From Stentor coeruleus (lineage: Eukaryota > Ciliophora > Heterotrichea > Heterotrichida > Stentoridae), in NCBI GenBank assembly GCA_001970955.1, contig MPUH01001101.1, positions 1 to 24,200 of the forward strand: a stretch of DNA of 24,200 nt, read 5' to 3'. Each line of letters starts with the position of its first letter. Position 1 is the stretch's first letter. Both the position numbers and the translations under genes were made by a program. Below the pieces are notes generated by a model. That model searched no databases and was not told the DNA's origin. It saw only the letters and a list, made by a program, of their open reading frames with translations. Positions 19,985-24,200 of the stretch are shown here, piece by piece.

Positions 19985-21180
19985 TAATTTTATAGTATAA
20001 AATCTAATATTGTTTTTTTTTTAAATTGCTTCTTAAAATAGTTCTTGCATTGCTATATAAAGGGCATACTTCTATAATATGTTTTTCATTTTCGATAAGT
20101 TTAGGACAGGCAACATCAAAAGGACTAATTTTTAAATTTCTTGTGTACAAGCACATCATTGTGTGTTTGAATCTGTTCTTAATCTAAACAGAATTGTGAC
20201 TACTCGTTTCCTATTTGTATTTTTTTTTATAGGTAATCCTTTTTCTAATTAAGGTATCCACATAGTTTCCTGTAGAGATTTGTAGTCGGTTTATTTAGAA
20301 GTAAATTATTTCTTTTCAGCCTTTCTGAATATTTTATTGTTTCAATTTCTTTGCTAATTAGATTATATTTTCTTTTAGTCTTGAAAACCTTCTGTAAGGC
20401 ATACTGTAATATTTACTAGATTTTCGTATTTTATCTCCCATTTGAGTCTTAGTTACTTGTATAAAGTGAAGAGTTAACCAATAAATTAGTTTCATCTCTC
20501 TCTAATCTTGCTCTAAGTTTAATAATCTTATTGCTGTCTCTCCTTTATTGATGGTAGTTCTGTGAGTAATCTTTATTTGTGACGTTGGGACTTGCTCCTA
20601 CTAAGTTTTTCATGCAGCTTCTTTGCACTTTTCAAGATCTCCTATAACTTTGCGGTATTCAAGGTGCTCTAGGGTTTTTTATGTTCCATATAATGCTACT
20701 GAACTAATACATAATTTAACCATCATCTTTTTTTTTCTAGTGTAATTCCTTTAAGCGAGGTAAGTACTTCTAAAACAGATTTCATTTCAAACATCTGTTT
20801 ACAAGTTGTTTTCGCAGCTTAGTCTTTAGTTAGTTATATATCCCAAGTATTTATAGGAGTTTGTTACGTCAGGCTTTAGATTCATTTTATACATAACTGC
20901 TTCGGATTATCAGCATTTATAGCTTAGCCATTTTTCAATAATTTTACACAATTCTTTCATCTCAGGCTTACTATCAGCAATTAAAACAATGTCGTCTACA
21001 TATAGAATTATTTGATATTTCTGTCCTTTTGGTAATTTAACTCCTTATTTGCTTGCTTCAATAGTTTTGACAAGTTCTTTTAGGATTATGTTGAAGCAAA
21101 TCTGAGATGAGCATCATCATTATCTCACACCTTTTAGAATTTTTATCAGTTTGCTTGATTTTCTGTTTAGCAAATATATT
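19985..21180 (-). mobile_element. Decayed LINE-type (non-LTR) reverse transcriptase
   Basis: The minus strand holds a reverse transcriptase broken by many stops and frameshifts. In order it shows KILKGVR (the GVRQG block) at about 21145, FNIILKELVKTIEASK, the catalytic LYVDDIVLIADS motif with the YxDD codons at 20991-21002, a KYLGYIT block near 20850, SSVALYG near 20695 (compare LLYG.ETW), and at the 3' end a CPKLIENEKHIIEVCPLYSN segment (about 20045-20110) like the C-terminal C...H...C motif of LINEs. An A10 run follows at 20013-20022 in the minus-strand sense. The 5' part of the element, including any endonuclease, is missing, as in typical 5'-truncated LINE copies. It cannot be active. Confidence 0.85.
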
Positions 21181-21325
21181 CAAATAAATTTAGCATATTA
21201 ATAATAAAGCAGAATCATAAAAGCATATTTTATAATAGTTAAGAACCAATATAAACAAAATATAATATCAATTAGCTAAAATTGACAGATAAAATAATGA
21301 TACCCTTAGGATTAGGTTATAGAAA

Positions 21326-21922
21326 ATGCTTAAAACCTTAAAACTAATCACAAGCAATGAAGGTAAACTCAGAGAAATGCAGCATTATCTAGGCCCAGAA
21401 CTTCAAAAAATCGGTGTCCAACTAGATAAATTACCTTTAGAGCTTGTAGAAATTCAAGGAACCTCAGATGAAATCATTAAAGACAAGCTAATCCGAGCAA
21501 GCGAAGTTGGAGATTTCCCTGTAGTCTGTGAAGACACATCTCTATGCTTCTATTCTTGGAATGGTCTTCCAGGTCCTTATATGTAAAAACTACTTAGCAA
21601 GCATTTCAAAGAAGCTGTTGGAATTGAAGGCCTTGTCAACATGCTTCAGCAGTTCAGTGACAAGTCAGCAAGAGCTGAGTGTCGTATTGGCATTAAAGTT
21701 CCAGGCAAAGAGCCAATAATATTCACAGGGACATGCGAAGGGAGTATCGTTAGCCCACGCGGCCAAAACCTCTTCGGCTGGGACCCAATCTTCCAGCCTA
21801 GAGGCTTCGATCAAACTTTTGCTGAAATGCCTATGGATACTAAAAACACTATCTCACATAGAGGTAATGCTATGAAACTAGTCCTCGATTACTTTCAAGC
21901 CAACCCTAATTGGATATCCTAA
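21326..21922 (+). CDS. ITPA: Inosine triphosphate pyrophosphatase (ITPase, HAM1)
   Basis: Exons 21326-21582 and 21598-21922 join into a 193-residue protein, against 194 in humans. It has the nucleotide-binding start ITSNEGKLREMQ, the EDTSLCFYSWNGLPGPYIK motif (which spans the splice junction), the FTGTCEGSIVSPRG segment, FGWDPIFQP, FAEMP and the C-terminal SHRGNAM. The enzyme hydrolyses ITP, dITP and XTP to monophosphates and pyrophosphate, cleansing the nucleotide pool in the cytosol. Without splicing the frame stops right after GPYM. The gene ends in TAA. It lies beside the LINE remnant, which is on the other strand upstream, so its promoter region must be within about 150 bases. Confidence 0.96.
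21583..21597 (+). other. 15-nt intron in ITPase gene
   Basis: GTAAAAACTACTTAG lies after the second base of the Ile codon in GPYIKHF. Splicing restores the conserved GLPGPYIK motif, which makes this the best-proven intron of the window. Confidence 0.97.
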
Positions 21923-22449
21923 TTAGCTAGAATAAAAAGTCTTCTTAAGCAAGATGCACATCTAACTAGAAATGTTGTAGTATAGATTAAAAACAGCATA
22001 GTTAGCAAAAATTATTCTCAGTTATTTTCCTACTATTCAATCAGCAAATATTATTATAATCAACTCCACCTTTGTTGAAGATGCAAATTCGATAAGAGTT
22101 TTTATAAGAAATATACCTTTAGGAATGATGCTTTTCAGGAATCTAGGACTTGGTCTATAATAATAAAATTTGCTTATGTATGTATGTTTTTTAAAAAAAA
22201 AAGTAAATGCAATTTATATAATAAATATACTTCAATATAAAAGCATAGATTTTTATAAATCATTATAAATAGTTTTATAGAACCTAAATTATTTTTAACT
22301 GTAATTACTGATAAACTGCAGATTATTTAGCTATACTATTTTCGTTGGGTGAGTTTTAATGAATGCAACTCAATTGAAACATTCAAATTAAAATGTGAAA
22401 ATTAAAAAGAATTTCAGAGATAATGCTAAAAATGTGTGAAAGGTAGACA
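21923..22449. other. Intergenic, no gene seen
   Basis: AT-rich sequence downstream of ITPase. No coding-like stretch or repeat was found up to the first traces of the kelch-type pseudogene. Confidence 0.55.
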
Positions 22450-23582
22450 AAGTGACTTCTACCGACCTTATGATAAAAGTTCAACAGCGTCTTGAATGTC
22501 TTCAATTCATTAAAGAAAATCCTTACTCGAAATCCAACTAGCAGGAGAAGAATTAAAAAGATTGTTGACAAAGAGCTTGAAAAGAAGTCAGAAGAACTTG
22601 AAACCTTATTTGAAAAGCATGAAGCTCAACTAAAAAACATAAAACAGTCTTTACCAAGCATAAGATATTCTAAAAGATATGAAGGGGATAATTTATTAGA
22701 AAAAATCCTAATAGACAGATCTGTAGCTGAGCAATTGTCTTTAGAACTATTGGATTTTCATTTAATAACAGACCCAATGTTAACTCTGTTACCTCAAATG
22801 GTAAGCTTTTTTTTCAGAGAAATCGAAGCTGTGAACTCAAGGATTATGTTTCCTGATTTTGCAAGCCAAGAACTTATAGTTTGTAGTCCAATCGAAGAGA
22901 AAAGTAGTAGTACAAAAGTGCAAGGTTTAGATATAAGAAGGGTTGCTGGGTGTTGTGTGCTGCAAGATAATAGTGTGCTTATATCAGGGGGAGAGTTAAA
23001 GGCGAAAGCGTTAAAAAATGTGAAAAAATCGACCTGACACTGATGTCAGTATGCGAAATCAATGAAATAGTCGTTTCAAGAGACTGCTCTGTCATGGTAT
23101 ATAATGAAAGCTATATGTGTTTGGTGTGTGGGACTATGTCAAGCAACAAGCACTTAAGGATTGTGAAAAACTTGAACTAAGGACTATATAATGGCTTGAA
23201 ATTTCTGATATAAAAGAGCATAAATTCAGCACAACTATAGTCACTATCAATGAACTGTTTTATGTTGCTGGTAAAGGTAAAGGTAGTAAGGCTATTGAAA
23301 AGTATGACATGATTCTTTTGTCACAACGAATATTTATTTACCTAATGATGGCCTTTGTAGACTCCTACCTGCAATCGATAAGAACATTTTGGTTTTAAAC
23401 TAAGAAATATTTAATGCGATTAGACTTGATAATGAAAGGGTTGTTATAGAACGAAAATACCTTTTAGAATATGGTATGGAGTGTGCAGCTCGGTGTCACA
23501 TTATAATAAGGTGCACTTTTTGGAGCATAAAAACTTGTGGAAATTCGACATGAATACTCATAAACTTATACAAATCCCTTAA
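22450..23582 (+). pseudogene. Decayed coiled-coil/kelch-repeat gene
   Basis: Protein-like pieces follow each other in shifting frames. At about 22460-22530 one frame reads DLMIKVQQRLECLQFIKENP. The main frame (22492-23037) gives a coiled coil (DKELEKKSEELETLFEKHE) and a kelch-like CCVLQDNSVLISGGEL. A frameshift in an A run near 23025 leads to VCEINEIVVSRDCSVMVYNE. Another shift gives CEKLELRTI, a TAA at 23189, then WLEISDIKEHKFSTTIV and FYVAGKGKGSKAIEKYDM. The last piece, YNKVHFLEHKNLWKFDMNTH, ends with TAA at 23580-23582. The order coiled coil then kelch propeller fits a known ciliate-type layout. With at least three frame changes and internal stops it is a pseudogene, unless the sequence quality is poor here. 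Confidence 0.7.
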
Positions 23583-23817
23583 TTTTATATAGGTTTTAGT
23601 TGAGGAGTTTTTAATGGAAAGTTAGATTAAAATTATTTTGATAAGGTTTTTATAGATAATCGGATATAGATAATTTGGATTTGTTTAAGTGCAGTTGTAT
23701 GCTAAAATTATATTTATATAAGAAAAATCAATATAATTCATCAATATTTTCTAATCAAAACCTTAAACTGAAAATTCTAATACGAATCTCTTATAGCAAG
23801 CACATCTCCATCCCTTC

Positions 23818-23946
23818 ATGACCAGCATTTTCTTATCAAAATATTTAAATATTATGCTAGAAGTCTATGATAAGCCTAGCGAAGATGAAGAAAATTTTTG
23901 CAAGTCTATCACGAAAAAGGTAAAACAGCTAATTTCTGTTTTATGA
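23818..23946 (+). CDS. Possible 42-residue small protein
   Basis: A short ATG-to-TGA frame begins MTSIFLSKYLNIMLEVYDKP and continues with an acidic then Lys-rich stretch (SEDEENFCKSITKKVKQL). It is more protein-like than the flanking spacer. It ends in TGA, unlike the confident genes here. It may be a gene fragment or a first exon, but no downstream 15-nt intron fits. Low support. Confidence 0.25.
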   Translation: MTSIFLSKYLNIMLEVYDKPSEDEENFCKSITKKVKQLISVL

Positions 23947-24200
23947 TTCAAAGTTACTATTAAAAAATTTCGCCCATTAAAAAAGTTTTACCCACTGTAA
24001 AGTTTTTCGCTCATTATTTAGTAAAAATACCACTATTTTAGAATTCACACACTATAAGTTTTATCTCCCACGGTCATGGATAGATTCTAGACCAAATTTC
24101 TGGGAATAATAATCAAATAATTAGTTGCTGAGAATAAGATATAATTTTAAATTTGAATCCCCTTATTCAGTATAAATTGTTTGACATAAATTGTTTGACA
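23947..24200. other. Spacer ending in a short tandem repeat
   Basis: AT-rich sequence. The unit ATAAATTGTTTGAC is repeated twice at 24172-24185 and 24186-24199, running into the window edge, so the true length of this array is unknown. Confidence 0.6.

Overview
The window looks like macronuclear DNA of a heterotrich ciliate, most likely Stentor or a close relative. The AT-rich sequence carries compact genes whose introns are exactly 15 nt long. Five such introns are visible; all start GTAA, end AG and have an A at position 10. Ultra-short introns of this kind are known from heterotrichs. TAA and TAG end the well-supported genes, so UAR is not read as glutamine, unlike in Tetrahymena or Paramecium. 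Tryptophan is encoded by TGG throughout the WD40 genes, which favours the standard code over the UGA=Trp code of Blepharisma. No confident gene ends in TGA, so TGA as a stop is not directly shown.

Layout, left to right: a GC-rich island packed with hairpins (76-486); a hypothetical protein (846-1439, -); a three-exon SNF1/AMPK-like kinase (1663-3186, -) whose start codon is split by an intron; a coiled-coil protein with a recent internal duplication (3661-4860, -); a 1341-residue WD40-TRP-like channel fusion (5759-9784, -) with its 3' end duplicated in tandem; a three-exon small hypothetical protein (10042-10527, -); a long empty stretch; a secreted coiled-coil protein (11930-12637, -); a small minus-strand gene with a broken frame (13397-13719) head-to-head with a peroxisomal thiolase (13703-14890, +); ribosomal protein eL33 (14973-15314, +); PEX11 (16455-17267, +) convergent with a conserved WD40 protein (17328-18500, -); a MORN-repeat gene with a frameshift (19235-19796, +); a decayed LINE-type reverse transcriptase (about 19985-21180, -); ITPase with one 15-nt intron (21326-21922, +); a decayed kelch-type pseudogene (about 22450-23582, +); and AT-rich sequence to the end.

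Genes are interspersed on both strands with no operon logic. The one functional link is peroxisomal: the thiolase carries an N-terminal sequence matching the PTS2 import signal, and PEX11, a peroxisome membrane proliferation factor, lies 1.6 kb downstream. The other genes are housekeeping (eL33, ITPase), signalling (kinase, WD40-channel) or structural (coiled-coil, MORN). The most notable observations are the initiator codon created by splicing, the WD40-channel fusion, the hairpin island, the PTS2 on an acetyl-CoA acetyltransferase-type thiolase, and several very recent tandem duplications.
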